Positions 17,188 through 26,440 of a stretch of 64,000 nucleotides of DNA are shown here, piece after piece; the stretch's first letter is position 1; each line of letters begins with the position of its first letter. The stretch spans positions 2,418,001 through 2,482,000 of the forward strand of contig NZ_PGER01000001.1 in the NCBI RefSeq assembly GCF_002797935.1, in the 5' to 3' direction. The notes beneath the pieces were generated by a model. That model made no database searches and was not told the origin of the DNA. It saw nothing but the letters and a program-made list of their open reading frames with translations. The DNA is from Flavobacterium sp. 1 (GTDB lineage: Bacteria > Bacteroidota > Bacteroidia > Flavobacteriales > Flavobacteriaceae). The translations under genes were made by a program, and so were the position numbers.

Positions 17188-18247
17188 TAAAATGAATACG
17201 GATCATTTTGTTTCGACCGGCAGCAATAGCAGTAGTATCATTCACAAACCTGATTGTATACAAACTTGGGTCTTTACTAAACTGTATCCAATTCAAACCA
17301 CTATCCGAAGAATAATATAATCCAGATGCTCCAACAGCAACGATCCCCATACCTTTACTTTTAGGAACATACTGAACACAAGAAGCATAACCAAATCCTT
17401 TATTATTAGCTATAAGTTCCCAAGTCTTCCCTCCGTTATCTGTTACTGCCTTATTATCAAAATTCTGATTCGGGATTTCATAATTACCTCCCGCTACAAA
17501 ACCATTTTTTTCATCATAAAAATCAGCTGTAAAGATTCCAGTCATTTGTTTACCTTGCACAATAGGAGTTTCATGACTGCTCCAGGAATTTCCTTTATCG
17601 GGGGAATAAAAAACTCTGGCTTTTTTCCCTCCCGAAACAATCCAAGTCTCTTTCCCTTTAATAACAATATTTGTATTACTAGCGGCAAAATGGGCTTCAC
17701 CGTCAAAAGCTTCAGGAAGTTTGCTTTCTGAAATTTTATTCCAAGTAAAACCTCCGTTAATTGTTTTAAGAATACAAAGATGATTAGTAATTGGGTCACC
17801 AACTGCAATTCCTTCATTATTATTCCAAAACTGCATACTGTCATAAAAAACTTTTTCATTTCGTTCCTGATAAACTAATTTAATGCTTTTTCCATCTTTA
17901 CCTACTTGATATAACAAAGCAGGATTAGCTATACTAAGTAAGTACACATATTTATCAGTTTTGGCAATACTTCTAAATTCTATTTTTAGAGTATCCTCGG
18001 TTACAGTATTTTCAAATTTTTCATTGATTTTTAAATCATAAAAACCAAACCGATTTTTGTCACCTGCATACCAAACTTTACCGTTATCCACTACAATTGC
18101 TCTAATACTGATTTTATCTTGGAAAAGAGTATCTATTTGAACCGCATGAAAATCTGTTGCATCAATTTTATTTTTATTTAAATCCTGAGCAGAAATAAAA
18201 TACAATCCACTAATAAACAAGAAACTAACAAATATTTTAATCCTCAT
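17183..18247 (-). CDS. Secreted BNR/YCF48-like beta-propeller protein
   Basis: 354 residues with a signal peptide (1-20). It contains repeated blades of the sialidase/HCF136 type: G-G-x-T-W-x-K (TINGGFTWNKI, NGGKTWELI), SPDKGNSWSSHE and SSDSGLNWIQF, the Asp-box pattern. Such proteins are called oxidoreductase or photosystem stability factor-like in Bacteroidota genomes without biochemical support. It has no catalytic residues I can identify and probably acts as a binding or scaffold propeller in the periplasm. Confidence 0.8.
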   Translation of the reverse strand: MRIKIFVSFLFISGLYFISAQDLNKNKIDATDFHAVQIDTLFQDKISIRAIVVDNGKVWYAGDKNRFGFYDLKINEKFENTVTEDTLKIEFRSIAKTDKYVYLLSIANPALLYQVGKDGKSIKLVYQERNEKVFYDSMQFWNNNEGIAVGDPITNHLCILKTINGGFTWNKISESKLPEAFDGEAHFAASNTNIVIKGKETWIVSGGKKARVFYSPDKGNSWSSHETPIVQGKQMTGIFTADFYDEKNGFVAGGNYEIPNQNFDNKAVTDNGGKTWELIANNKGFGYASCVQYVPKSKGMGIVAVGASGLYYSSDSGLNWIQFSKDPSLYTIRFVNDTTAIAAGRNKMIRIHFK

Positions 18248-18362
18248 AACTTACTGTTTTTAATAAAATATATAAATTTATTTAAAATCCACTGTCAATG
18301 AAACATATTTCTGGCACAGTTGTTGTTTACATAATTACACAAATCAATTAATTTAAAAAGCC

Positions 18363-19634
18363 ATGAAAACCAAAATACAATTAGCCGCAATTATTGCTAC
18401 TTTTTTTACCTTTCAAATGAACGCACAAAATAGAACTACAATAAACGCCATGAACTCAGATATTAGTGACAATCTTGATTTAACAGCGGTATCTTCTATT
18501 TTTGGAGAATCTCAAAACTTAAATGACTTTGAGAGACGCTTAAATGATCCTAAACTTCAAATTTCAAATTTAGATTTAAATAACGATAATCAAGTAGACT
18601 ATTTAAGAGTAATAGAATCTGTAGAGAACAATACTCATATAATCATAATCCAGTCAATACTTGGGCGTGATTTATACCAAGATGTTGCTACAATAGAAGT
18701 TGAAAGAGACCGAAGCAATAAAATTTCAATTCAAATTGTAGGAAACTCATTCATTTATGGACAAAACTATATTTACGAGCCTCAATATTGCTTAACTCCA
18801 CAAATTTACGCATCATTTTGGACAAGTTATTACCGTCCATATTATTCATCTTGGACATGGAATTTTTACCCAAATTTCTATGTTGCGTGGAATCCGTATT
18901 CAGTTTTCAGATACAGAAAAAATGTTTATGGCTGTGTAAATTATCGTAACACTTATAATTATGTAAATTACAGAAGATGCTACCGTGCTCCGGCAATTTA
19001 TACATCATATAGCTGTAACAGTTATGAAAGAAGACATCCTGATTATGCCTTTTCAAAAAGAAACAATAACTATTCAAACCATTATGAATTAAATCAAAGA
19101 AGATACAGCAATGGCAACAGAAATGAAGTTGCTTATTCAAGAAATAATCCTGGTTACAATAACTCTCAAAGAGAATATTCTCAAAACAGAGCAAGCTATT
19201 CAAGAGCTACAAATAAACCAATGATTGAATATCAAAAGGATTACTCACAAAACAGAACTAATTCTCCAGGAGCTGCAGGCATTCAAAGAACTGAACCTCA
19301 AAGAAATTATAGCCAAAACAGAGAGAATACTTCTAGAGAAAATTATAATCAAAAAGATTATTCTCAAAATACGGCCAGTTCAACAATAGAAAACAATACA
19401 CAAATAACACAGCCCCAAAGAGACTATTCTTCTCAAAACAGAAACAATATTTCAAGAGAAAACAATTCTCAAAACACGAATAACTCTTCAAGAGAAAACA
19501 ATACGCAAAGAGTACAGCCTCAAAGAGACTATTCCCAAAACAGAAACAGTACTCCTAGAGAAAATAACACCCAAAGATCTGAACCACAAAGAAGTAACGA
19601 AAACACTTCCAGAGGTGGCGGTAGAAGAATCTAA
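18363..19634 (+). CDS. Secreted Asn/Gln/Arg-rich repeat protein
   Basis: 423 residues with a signal peptide ending near residue 21 (FQMNAQ). A folded-looking N-terminal half (about 30-140, with an EF-hand-like DLNNDNQVDYLRV at 75-87) is followed by a Tyr/Trp/Arg-rich stretch (about 140-210). The last 190 residues are low-complexity repeats of QPQRDYSQNR and SRENNTQ type. The tail is highly basic and probably disordered. I do not recognise a function; surface or matrix association is a guess. Confidence 0.7.
   Translation: MKTKIQLAAIIATFFTFQMNAQNRTTINAMNSDISDNLDLTAVSSIFGESQNLNDFERRLNDPKLQISNLDLNNDNQVDYLRVIESVENNTHIIIIQSILGRDLYQDVATIEVERDRSNKISIQIVGNSFIYGQNYIYEPQYCLTPQIYASFWTSYYRPYYSSWTWNFYPNFYVAWNPYSVFRYRKNVYGCVNYRNTYNYVNYRRCYRAPAIYTSYSCNSYERRHPDYAFSKRNNNYSNHYELNQRRYSNGNRNEVAYSRNNPGYNNSQREYSQNRASYSRATNKPMIEYQKDYSQNRTNSPGAAGIQRTEPQRNYSQNRENTSRENYNQKDYSQNTASSTIENNTQITQPQRDYSSQNRNNISRENNSQNTNNSSRENNTQRVQPQRDYSQNRNSTPRENNTQRSEPQRSNENTSRGGGRRI
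19090..19600 (+). repeat. In-gene degenerate tandem repeats of the NQR-rich tail
   Basis: Units around CAAAGAGACTATTC(C/T)CAAAACAGA recur with spacers built from TCAAGAGAAAACAAT. They encode the QPQRDYSQNR / SRENNTQ repeats. Unit copy number may vary between strains. Confidence 0.65.
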
Positions 19635-19652
19635 AATAAACAGAAAAACTGC

Positions 19653-19692
19653 AAAAGAGGCTTAATATTAACATATTAGGCCTCTTTTATTA
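19653..19692 (+). terminator. Terminator of the NQR-rich protein gene
   Basis: AAAAGAGGCTTAATAT (19653-19668) and ATATTAGGCCTCTTTT (19673-19688) make a 16-bp stem with one G-T pair and a 4-nt loop, followed by a T-rich tract. Confidence 0.9.
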
Positions 19693-19730
19693 TTTTAATA
19701 GATAAGTCCTTTTTTTCTATTGAAAAATAG

Positions 19731-19738
19731 TAAATTTG
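19731..19738 (+). promoter_or_regulatory. -7 promoter box of kup
   Basis: TAAATTTG, an exact TAnnTTTG match, 24 bp before the kup ATG. Confidence 0.6.
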
Positions 19739-19761
19739 ACCAGTTTTTATAAAAATATTAG

Positions 19762-21732
19762 ATGAGCGCAACGCACAAAGACCTCCATAGTAAATTAACT
19801 CTGGGAGGTTTATTAATTTCTTTAGGAATTATTTATGGAGATATTGGTACTTCTCCATTATATGTAATGAAAGCCATCCTTGGCGAATATATTATTAATG
19901 CCGATGTAGTTTTAGGAGGTGTATCCTGTGTGTTTTGGACACTAACACTGCAAACAACAATCAAGTACGTACTCATTACATTAAGTGCTGATAATCATGG
20001 AGAAGGCGGAATCTTTGCCTTATATGCTTTGGTTAAAAAAACAAAAATTAAATGGCTCATTGTCCCAGCAATTATAGGAGGAAGTGCCTTGCTTGCAGAC
20101 GGAATCATTACCCCTCCCATCTCGGTTTCTTCAGCTGTAGAGGGTATGAGGAGTTATTTTCCACATATTAATACTGTACCAATAGTTATTGGAATTTTAG
20201 TCGTATTATTTACTATCCAACAATTTGGAACCAAATTAGTTGGAAAGTTTTTCGCTCCAATGATGCTAATTTGGTTTGGAATGCTTGCAATACTAGGCAT
20301 CAGTCAAATCACATTGCACCCAGAGGTTTTTAAAGCTATAAATCCATACTATGCCTACCATTTATTATCAATTCACCCGGAAGGCTTTTTTGTATTAGGA
20401 TTTGTTTTCCTATGTACCACTGGAGCCGAAGCGTTATATTCTGATATGGGGCATTGTGGGAGAAAAAATATTAGAATAAGCTGGATTTTTGTAAAATCGG
20501 CATTGGTTTTAAATTATTTTGGGCAAGCAGCATATCTGATACACCATGAAGGCGTAACTCTGCAGGCATTAGGCGGTGATTTTGCCAATCCATTTTATTT
20601 AATAATGCCATCGTGGTTCAAGCCTGTTGGAATCGTGATTGCAACTGTTGCCACTGTCATTGCTTCTCAAGCACTTATTTCTGGTTCTTTTACTTTAATC
20701 AATGAAGCAATGCGATTGAGTTTTTGGCCAAAAGTTAAAATCAAATATCCTACAGAATTGAAAGGTCAATTATATATTCCTTCTATAAACTGGCTGCTTC
20801 TTATTGGCTGTATTGGAATTGTACTCCATTTTGAAGAGTCCAGCAATATGGAACATGCTTATGGCTTAGCTATTATTTTATGCATGATAATGACTACCAT
20901 ATTATTGAACTATTATTTAATAATGAAACGAGTAAAATGGTACTTTTTTGTTCCATTAATTACCATTTACATGAGTATTGAGCTGAGTTTCCTTGCTGCA
21001 AATATTACAAAATTTGCAGAAGGCGGTTACGTAACTCTTTTTATAGCCACGATGCTCATTGGGGTAATGACAATTTGGTACAGAGCCAAACAAATTAATA
21101 AAAGCTATACTAAATTTGTAAAATTTGATGATTATAAAAAAGTGCTAAGCGAACTAAGTGCCGATTTATCAATCCCAAAATATGCTACTCATTTGGTTTA
21201 TATGACTAATGCCAACCGCAGTGATGAAATAGAAGAAAAAGTAATGTATTCTATTCTGCAAAAAAGACCAAAAAGAGCAGATATATATTGGTTTGTTCAC
21301 GTAAATATTTTATCTGAACCATATAAAACAGAATACAAAGTAAGAGAAATTCTTAAAGACGATTTATACAGAGTAGATTTTAACCTAGGATTTAGAGAGC
21401 CTACCAAAATAAACCTAATGTTTAGAGAAGTTATCAAAGACATGGTTAAAAATGGTGAAGTAGATATTACCAGCAGATATGAATCCCTAAACAAAAACAA
21501 CATTATTGGAGATTTTAAATTCGTATTATCTGAGAAATTCTTATCCAACGACAGTGATTTATTGTGGCATGAAAAACTGATAATGAACTCCTATTTCTTC
21601 ATCAAAAAATTAAGCTTATCAGAAGAAAGTGCTTTTGGTCTGGACAGCAGTTCAGTAAAAATAGAAAAATTCCCAATGGTGCTTCATCCGCCAGAAAAAA
21701 TCGAACTAACGAGAATTTTCGTTAAAAACTAA
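19762..21732 (+). CDS. kup: Kup-family potassium uptake protein
   Basis: 656 residues. Kup is a proton-coupled low-affinity K+ importer. The signature GIIYGDIGTSPLYV is at 18-31, followed by about 12 membrane segments to about residue 440 and a cytoplasmic C-terminal domain of about 210 residues. Further family motifs are DNHGEGGIFALYAL (about 77-90) and the long TM region around LLADGIITPPISV. It has its own promoter box and a strong terminator, so it is probably monocistronic. Confidence 0.95.
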   Translation: MSATHKDLHSKLTLGGLLISLGIIYGDIGTSPLYVMKAILGEYIINADVVLGGVSCVFWTLTLQTTIKYVLITLSADNHGEGGIFALYALVKKTKIKWLIVPAIIGGSALLADGIITPPISVSSAVEGMRSYFPHINTVPIVIGILVVLFTIQQFGTKLVGKFFAPMMLIWFGMLAILGISQITLHPEVFKAINPYYAYHLLSIHPEGFFVLGFVFLCTTGAEALYSDMGHCGRKNIRISWIFVKSALVLNYFGQAAYLIHHEGVTLQALGGDFANPFYLIMPSWFKPVGIVIATVATVIASQALISGSFTLINEAMRLSFWPKVKIKYPTELKGQLYIPSINWLLLIGCIGIVLHFEESSNMEHAYGLAIILCMIMTTILLNYYLIMKRVKWYFFVPLITIYMSIELSFLAANITKFAEGGYVTLFIATMLIGVMTIWYRAKQINKSYTKFVKFDDYKKVLSELSADLSIPKYATHLVYMTNANRSDEIEEKVMYSILQKRPKRADIYWFVHVNILSEPYKTEYKVREILKDDLYRVDFNLGFREPTKINLMFREVIKDMVKNGEVDITSRYESLNKNNIIGDFKFVLSEKFLSNDSDLLWHEKLIMNSYFFIKKLSLSEESAFGLDSSSVKIEKFPMVLHPPEKIELTRIFVKN

Positions 21733-21743
21733 AAACATTCTAA

Positions 21744-21773
21744 AAAACACTGTCTCAAAACAGTGTTTTTTTT
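21744..21773 (+). terminator. Terminator of kup
   Basis: AACACTGT (21746-21753) pairs with ACAGTGTT (21760-21767), followed by a run of T. Confidence 0.9.
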
Positions 21774-21812
21774 TGATTACAATATAAAATATAGTTTTTG
21801 ACCAATAAATAG

Positions 21813-21820
21813 TACCTTTG
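21813..21820 (+). promoter_or_regulatory. -7 promoter box of the RsmB-like gene
   Basis: TACCTTTG (TAnnTTTG), 17 bp before the ATG at 21838. The leader would be about 10 nt. Confidence 0.6.
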
Positions 21821-21837
21821 CGTTTCAATTATTTAAA

Positions 21838-23055
21838 ATGAGATTACACAGAAATTTAGTTTACACCACTATTGACGCCCTTAATGCCATTTTTAACGAA
21901 GGGGAATATGCCGATAAAGTAGTAGCAAGATCCTTAAAAAAAGACAAACGCTGGGGAAGTTCCGACAGAAAATTTGTTGCCGAAACCATCTATGAAATAG
22001 TACGCTGGAAAAGATTATATGCTGAAATTGCCGAGGTAAAAGAGCCTTATGACAGAGACAATCTTTGGAGAATGTTTTCTGTTTGGGCAGTGTTGAGAGG
22101 TTATCCAATTCCAGATTGGAGACAATTAGAAGGAACCCCGGAAAGAAAGATAAAAGGACGTTTTGACGAACTGTCCAAAGTAAGAGCGCTTAAAGAATCC
22201 ATCCCGGACTGGATGGATGAATTAGGAGTAAAAGAATTAGGCGAAAAAGTTTGGGCTACTGAAATTGCAGCTCAAAACCAGCCAGCTAAAGTAATTTTGA
22301 GAGTAAACACCCTTAAAACTACTAAAGAAAAATTAAGAGCCATTCTGATGGATCTTAACATCGAAACCGAATTCTTAAAAGATCAGCCTGATGCATTAGT
22401 CCTAAAAGAAAGAGCCAATGTTTTCTTAACAGACGCTTTCAAACAAGGATTCTTTGAAGTTCAGGATGCCAATTCACAGTTAGTCGCTCACTTTTTGGAT
22501 GTAAAACCAGGTATGCGAGTAGTTGACACTTGTGCTGGTGCAGGAGGAAAAACATTGCATATCGCTTCTTTGATGGAAAACAAAGGACAATTAATTGCAA
22601 TGGATTTATACGAAAGTAAATTAAAACAGCTGAAGCTTAGAGCAAAACGTGACGGTGCTTTCAACATTGAATACCGCATTATTGATTCAACTAAAGTAAT
22701 CAAGAAGCTTCACGAAAGAGCTGACAGAGTATTAATTGATGCTCCCTGCAGCGGATTGGGCGTTCTTAAAAGAAATCCTGACTCTAAATGGAAATTAAAA
22801 CCCGAATTCATCGATAACATCCGAAAAGTACAATCGGAAGTACTGGAAAGCTATTCAAAAATTGTAAAGCCAGGCGGAAAATTAGTATATGCCACCTGCT
22901 CCATTCTGCCTTCTGAAAATCAGGAACAGATCCAAAAATTTCTAGCAACTGATATTGGAAAACAATTTAATTTCATAAAAGACCAAAAAATATTAGCCTC
23001 AGAATCAGGTTTTGACGGTTTTTATATGGCATTAATGGAACGTAAGGAAAATTAG
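21838..23055 (+). CDS. RsmB/NOP-family rRNA cytosine-C5 methyltransferase
   Basis: 405 residues. Family members methylate C5 of cytosine in rRNA with SAM. The SAM site is VDTCAGAGGKTLHIASLM. The two motif cysteines are present: LIDAPCSGLGVLKRNPDSKW (catalytic, motif IV-V) and YATCSILPSENQEQI (product release, motif VI). The N-terminal 130 residues are a shortened NusB-like/RNA-binding region. RsmB (16S C967) is the closest named relative; the exact target base is inferred. Confidence 0.88.
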   Translation: MRLHRNLVYTTIDALNAIFNEGEYADKVVARSLKKDKRWGSSDRKFVAETIYEIVRWKRLYAEIAEVKEPYDRDNLWRMFSVWAVLRGYPIPDWRQLEGTPERKIKGRFDELSKVRALKESIPDWMDELGVKELGEKVWATEIAAQNQPAKVILRVNTLKTTKEKLRAILMDLNIETEFLKDQPDALVLKERANVFLTDAFKQGFFEVQDANSQLVAHFLDVKPGMRVVDTCAGAGGKTLHIASLMENKGQLIAMDLYESKLKQLKLRAKRDGAFNIEYRIIDSTKVIKKLHERADRVLIDAPCSGLGVLKRNPDSKWKLKPEFIDNIRKVQSEVLESYSKIVKPGGKLVYATCSILPSENQEQIQKFLATDIGKQFNFIKDQKILASESGFDGFYMALMERKEN

Positions 23056-23083
23056 ATCGCAGTTTTCAGGTTTGCAGATTACA

Positions 23084-23123
23084 CAAAAAAGTCCTCGAAA
23101 ATTAAATTCGAGGACTTTTTTTT
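23084..23123. terminator. Bidirectional terminator between RsmB-like gene and rho
   Basis: GTCCTCGAA (23091-23099) pairs with TTCGAGGAC (23107-23115), flanked by A6 and T8, between convergent genes. Confidence 0.92.
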
Positions 23124-23151
23124 ATGTATGCTCTTTCTTCTCTTTAATCTC

Positions 23152-24984
23152 CTAATCATTCATCGATATTAAAAACTCATCGTTAGTTCTTGTTTGTTTG
23201 AAACGGTCATTTATCAAAGTCATCGCTTCAACAGGATTCATATCCGAAAGCATTTTTCGCATAATCCACATTCTTTGCAATGTTTTTGGATCTAATAATA
23301 AATCATCACGTCTAGTGCTTGAAGATGTTAAATCAATCGCAGGGAATATACGTTTATTGGCAATTTTTCTATCTAACTGAAGTTCCATATTACCGGTTCC
23401 TTTAAATTCTTCAAAAATAACCTCATCCATTTTAGAACCTGTTTCTGTCAAAGCTGTTGCAATAATACTCAACGATCCGCCATTTTCAACATTACGCGCG
23501 GCACCAAAGAAACGCTTTGGTTTTTGCAGAGCATTAGCATCAACCCCACCGCTCAACACTTTACCAGAAGCTGGCTGAACAGTATTATAAGCTCTGGCTA
23601 AACGAGTAATAGAATCCAATAGTATAACAACATCATGGCCGCATTCTACCAAACGTTTTGCTTTTTCAAGGACGATATTAGCGATTTTAACATGCTCTTG
23701 CGGTTCTCTGTCAAACGTAGATGCAATTACTTCTCCACGAACGCTTCTTTGCATATCCGTAACCTCTTCCGGGCGTTCGTCAATTAATAAAACTATTAAA
23801 TAAATCTCAGGATGATTCGCTGCAATTGCATTGGCAATTTCTTTCAACAGCATTGTTTTACCAGTTTTTGGCTGTGCCACAATCATACCGCGCTGTCCTT
23901 TTCCTATTGGAGAAAACAAATCAATAATTCTGGTTGAAATAGTGCTTTGCTTTTCGGCCAACTTAAATTTTTCAGAAGGAAAAACCGGAGTCAAATGTTC
24001 AAAGGAAACCCTATCACGAACCACTTGCGGGTCATGACCATTAATTTTTAAAACACGTACAAGAGGAAAAAATTTCTCTCCTTCTTTTGGAGGACGGACT
24101 ACGCCTTTTACGGTATCTCCAGTTTTCAAACCAAACAAACGAACTTGTGAAGTTGATAAATAAATATCATCTGGTGAGGCTAAATAATTATAATCCGAAG
24201 AACGTAAAAAGCCATAACCATCAGGCATCATTTCCAGAACGCCTTCACTCTCTATAATTCCGTCAAATTCAAAATCAGCATCTTTGAAATTGCTTTTTTT
24301 GTTTTTAAAATTAGGATTTTGGTTTTGATTGGAATTCTGATTTTGGTTTCCATTTGGATTGGAATTGCCGTTCTGATTTGGGTTAATCTTATTAGTTGGA
24401 TTTAGCCCTTTTTTATTTAACTGATTCGGATTTACTTTTTTTTCCGAAACAGTATCATTATTTTCAGTTTTTTCGGCTACAGCTTCTGGATTAGAATCTG
24501 ATGCTGTTTCTTCTACAGTAGCATTTTCTTCTACAGGAGCCAATTCTTTTAAAGCTTCTTTTTCTCTTTGCAAAGCCATCTTTTTCTCATAAGCTGACTT
24601 ACTGAATTTTACAACTTTAACTTCTTTTACATTATTATCCGAAACTACTGTATCAGCAATAGCTACATCTTTTGCAATAGTTTTCCCTTTTTTCTCTGGT
24701 GCATCAACTATTTCAGGATTTTCCTTTACTTCTTCACTTTCAAATAAAACTGGAGCATCATTTTTTTCTATTGCTCCTTTTTTTTCAGCAACAATACGGA
24801 CTCTTTTGGGCTTCTGTTCATCCGCTGATTTCTCTTGGGAAGATTCAGCAACAGCCTGATGTTCTAAGATAAGACTAATTAAAGTGTCTTTTTTTACACC
24901 GTTGAATTTTATGGTTTTAGCCGTTTTAGCTATCTCTTGAAGCTCTGCAAGCTTCAATTCTTTTAATACAGAAATATCAAACAT
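23152..24984 (-). CDS. rho: Transcription termination factor Rho with extended N-terminus
   Basis: 610 residues against about 420 in E. coli. Rho is the hexameric RNA helicase that ends untranslated transcripts. The N-terminal SAP-like helices (1-45, [19 protein letters not shown]) are followed by an insert of about 180 residues: a charged part, then an Asn/Gln/Pro-rich part (about 190-232). The cold-shock RNA-binding domain ([16 protein letters not shown]) and the ATPase core (Walker [15 protein letters not shown], then [13 protein letters not shown], then the Q-loop region) are intact. Such inserts are known in Bacteroidota and other phyla, where they can affect RNA binding or phase separation. 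Confidence 0.95.
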   Translation of the reverse strand: MFDISVLKELKLAELQEIAKTAKTIKFNGVKKDTLISLILEHQAVAESSQEKSADEQKPKRVRIVAEKKGAIEKNDAPVLFESEEVKENPEIVDAPEKKGKTIAKDVAIADTVVSDNNVKEVKVVKFSKSAYEKKMALQREKEALKELAPVEENATVEETASDSNPEAVAEKTENNDTVSEKKVNPNQLNKKGLNPTNKINPNQNGNSNPNGNQNQNSNQNQNPNFKNKKSNFKDADFEFDGIIESEGVLEMMPDGYGFLRSSDYNYLASPDDIYLSTSQVRLFGLKTGDTVKGVVRPPKEGEKFFPLVRVLKINGHDPQVVRDRVSFEHLTPVFPSEKFKLAEKQSTISTRIIDLFSPIGKGQRGMIVAQPKTGKTMLLKEIANAIAANHPEIYLIVLLIDERPEEVTDMQRSVRGEVIASTFDREPQEHVKIANIVLEKAKRLVECGHDVVILLDSITRLARAYNTVQPASGKVLSGGVDANALQKPKRFFGAARNVENGGSLSIIATALTETGSKMDEVIFEEFKGTGNMELQLDRKIANKRIFPAIDLTSSSTRRDDLLLDPKTLQRMWIMRKMLSDMNPVEAMTLINDRFKQTRTNDEFLISMND

Positions 24985-25142
24985 GAATGTTCTATTTGTT
25001 TAATTAATTTGGAAAATAACACAAAAGATTTTTTAGGGTAGTATCTTGTTTTAATGAACCGCAGTATGAAGTGCTTACGGTAATGTTATGCAATAATACA
25101 AATAAAATTTATCATACAATAGTATTTATTAAAAAGAAAATA

Positions 25143-25150
25143 TATTTTTG
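25143..25150 (+). promoter_or_regulatory. -7 promoter box of the DUF4293 gene
   Basis: TATTTTTG (TAnnTTTG) 17 bp before the ATG at 25168. Confidence 0.55.
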
Positions 25151-25167
25151 TACAACAATACAGAGAC

Positions 25168-25581
25168 ATGATACAACGAATTCAAACCGTATATTTAATA
25201 ATCACCTTTTTGCTGATTGGTGTTTTGCCATTCCTATTTCCTCTTTGGAAATTAAGTGATGGTAAAGATTATTTTTTTATGCAAAATCAAATTTATGCCA
25301 TATTACTTGGCTTAAGCACAGCAATAACTATTTACAGCATTATATCATTTAAAAAAAGACAAACTCAATTTGTTGCCAACAGATTGAATATCGTATTAAA
25401 TTTGATTTTATTAGGATTGTTTGTATATCATTCACTAAATTTATCTGGAGAAACAGTTGCTGTTTCTGAGAAAGGTATTGGGATGTTTCTGCCTGTCTTG
25501 GCTGTCATTTTTTTAGTTTTAGCTAATAAAGCCATCAAGAAGGACGAAGATCTTGTAAAATCTGTGGATCGGTTGAGATAA
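25168..25581 (+). CDS. DUF4293 family membrane protein
   Basis: 137 residues with four hydrophobic helices (about 7-25, 41-60, 72-88, 103-120) and the DUF4293 start MIQRIQTVYLIITFLLI. It is a Bacteroidota inner-membrane protein of unknown function, and it commonly sits divergent to rho as here. It ends with a charged tail and a separate terminator. Confidence 0.85.
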   Translation: MIQRIQTVYLIITFLLIGVLPFLFPLWKLSDGKDYFFMQNQIYAILLGLSTAITIYSIISFKKRQTQFVANRLNIVLNLILLGLFVYHSLNLSGETVAVSEKGIGMFLPVLAVIFLVLANKAIKKDEDLVKSVDRLR

Positions 25582-25617
25582 ACCTATAAAATTTAATTTA
25601 TTAATGTGCGAAGAAAT

Positions 25618-25646
25618 CCCGAATGTAACAGTTCGGGTTTTTTTAT
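25618..25646 (+). terminator. Terminator of the DUF4293 gene
   Basis: CCCGAA (25618-25623) pairs with TTCGGG (25632-25637) and is followed by T7. Confidence 0.85.
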
Positions 25647-25700
25647 AAAAAAAACTGATTAAATTATAGCAATAAAGCATGATTGAGAGTGTTTTTTTTA

Positions 25701-25708
25701 TAAATTTG
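25701..25708 (+). promoter_or_regulatory. -7 promoter box of the two-component operon
   Basis: TAAATTTG (TAnnTTTG) lies inside the longest reading frame, downstream of its first ATG at 25679. Transcription would begin near 25715, so the ATG at 25727 is the usable start. Confidence 0.6.
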
Positions 25709-25726
25709 GATACATCTATAATACGT

Positions 25727-26389
25727 ATGACAAAGAATATTAGAATTCATCTTGCAGATGATCATCAAATAATTATTCACGGAATTCAGACCCTGCTCAA
25801 TACAGTCCCAAATTTTGAGGTGGTTGGATTTTCACTGAACGGAACTACGGTTTTTGAAGATGTTACCAACAATCATGCGGATGTTCTTGTCCTTGACATC
25901 AGCATGCCTGAAAAAGACGGTATTGAAGTTGTTAAAGAATTTAAACTAAAAGGATTTCCATGCAAAGTAATAATCCTTTCCAGCTATGATGATTTAAAAT
26001 TAATAAAAGAAATCATGGATATGGGAGTGACTGGCTACCTTACTAAACAATGTGCCGGTGACAGTATTATCGAAGCTGTGCAGGCTGTTGCCAATGGTGA
26101 AGAATATTTTTGTGAAACTATCAGAGAAAAAATATTTAGCCATGCTACCAAAAACAATCCAAAACTCAGTACCTACAAGCCAAATGTAAATCCATTATTA
26201 ACAGAGCGTGAAATTGAAATCGTCATTTTGATTGCTCTTGAATATAGCGGTAAAGAAATAAGCGAACAGCTTTTTATCAGCACAAACACTGTAGAAACCC
26301 ACCGCAAGAATATCATGAAAAAACTAAAAGCCAAAAATACTATTGGTATAGTAAAATACGCCATGAATAATCATTTGGTTATATCTTAA
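25727..26389 (+). CDS. NarL/LuxR-type response regulator
   Basis: About 220 residues from the ATG at 25727, chosen because the promoter box falls between it and the upstream ATG at 25679. Receiver domain: acidic pocket DD (HLADDHQ), phospho-acceptor D57 in LVLDISMPEKDG, and the conserved Lys in YLTKQC. A C-terminal LuxR HTH follows (LLTEREIEIVILIALEYSGK, then EISEQLFISTNTVETHRKNI). The histidine kinase gene starts 51 bp downstream, forming a cognate pair. Confidence 0.93.
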   Translation: MTKNIRIHLADDHQIIIHGIQTLLNTVPNFEVVGFSLNGTTVFEDVTNNHADVLVLDISMPEKDGIEVVKEFKLKGFPCKVIILSSYDDLKLIKEIMDMGVTGYLTKQCAGDSIIEAVQAVANGEEYFCETIREKIFSHATKNNPKLSTYKPNVNPLLTEREIEIVILIALEYSGKEISEQLFISTNTVETHRKNIMKKLKAKNTIGIVKYAMNNHLVIS

Positions 26390-26440
26390 TTCAGCCATTT
26401 AAGCATTATAAGCCTTAATTATTTATCGATACTGCAAAAT

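Noticed and set aside
25071..25259. 62-residue plus-strand frame before the DUF4293 gene
   Set aside because: It overlaps the promoter and start of the DUF4293 gene and has no recognisable sequence.
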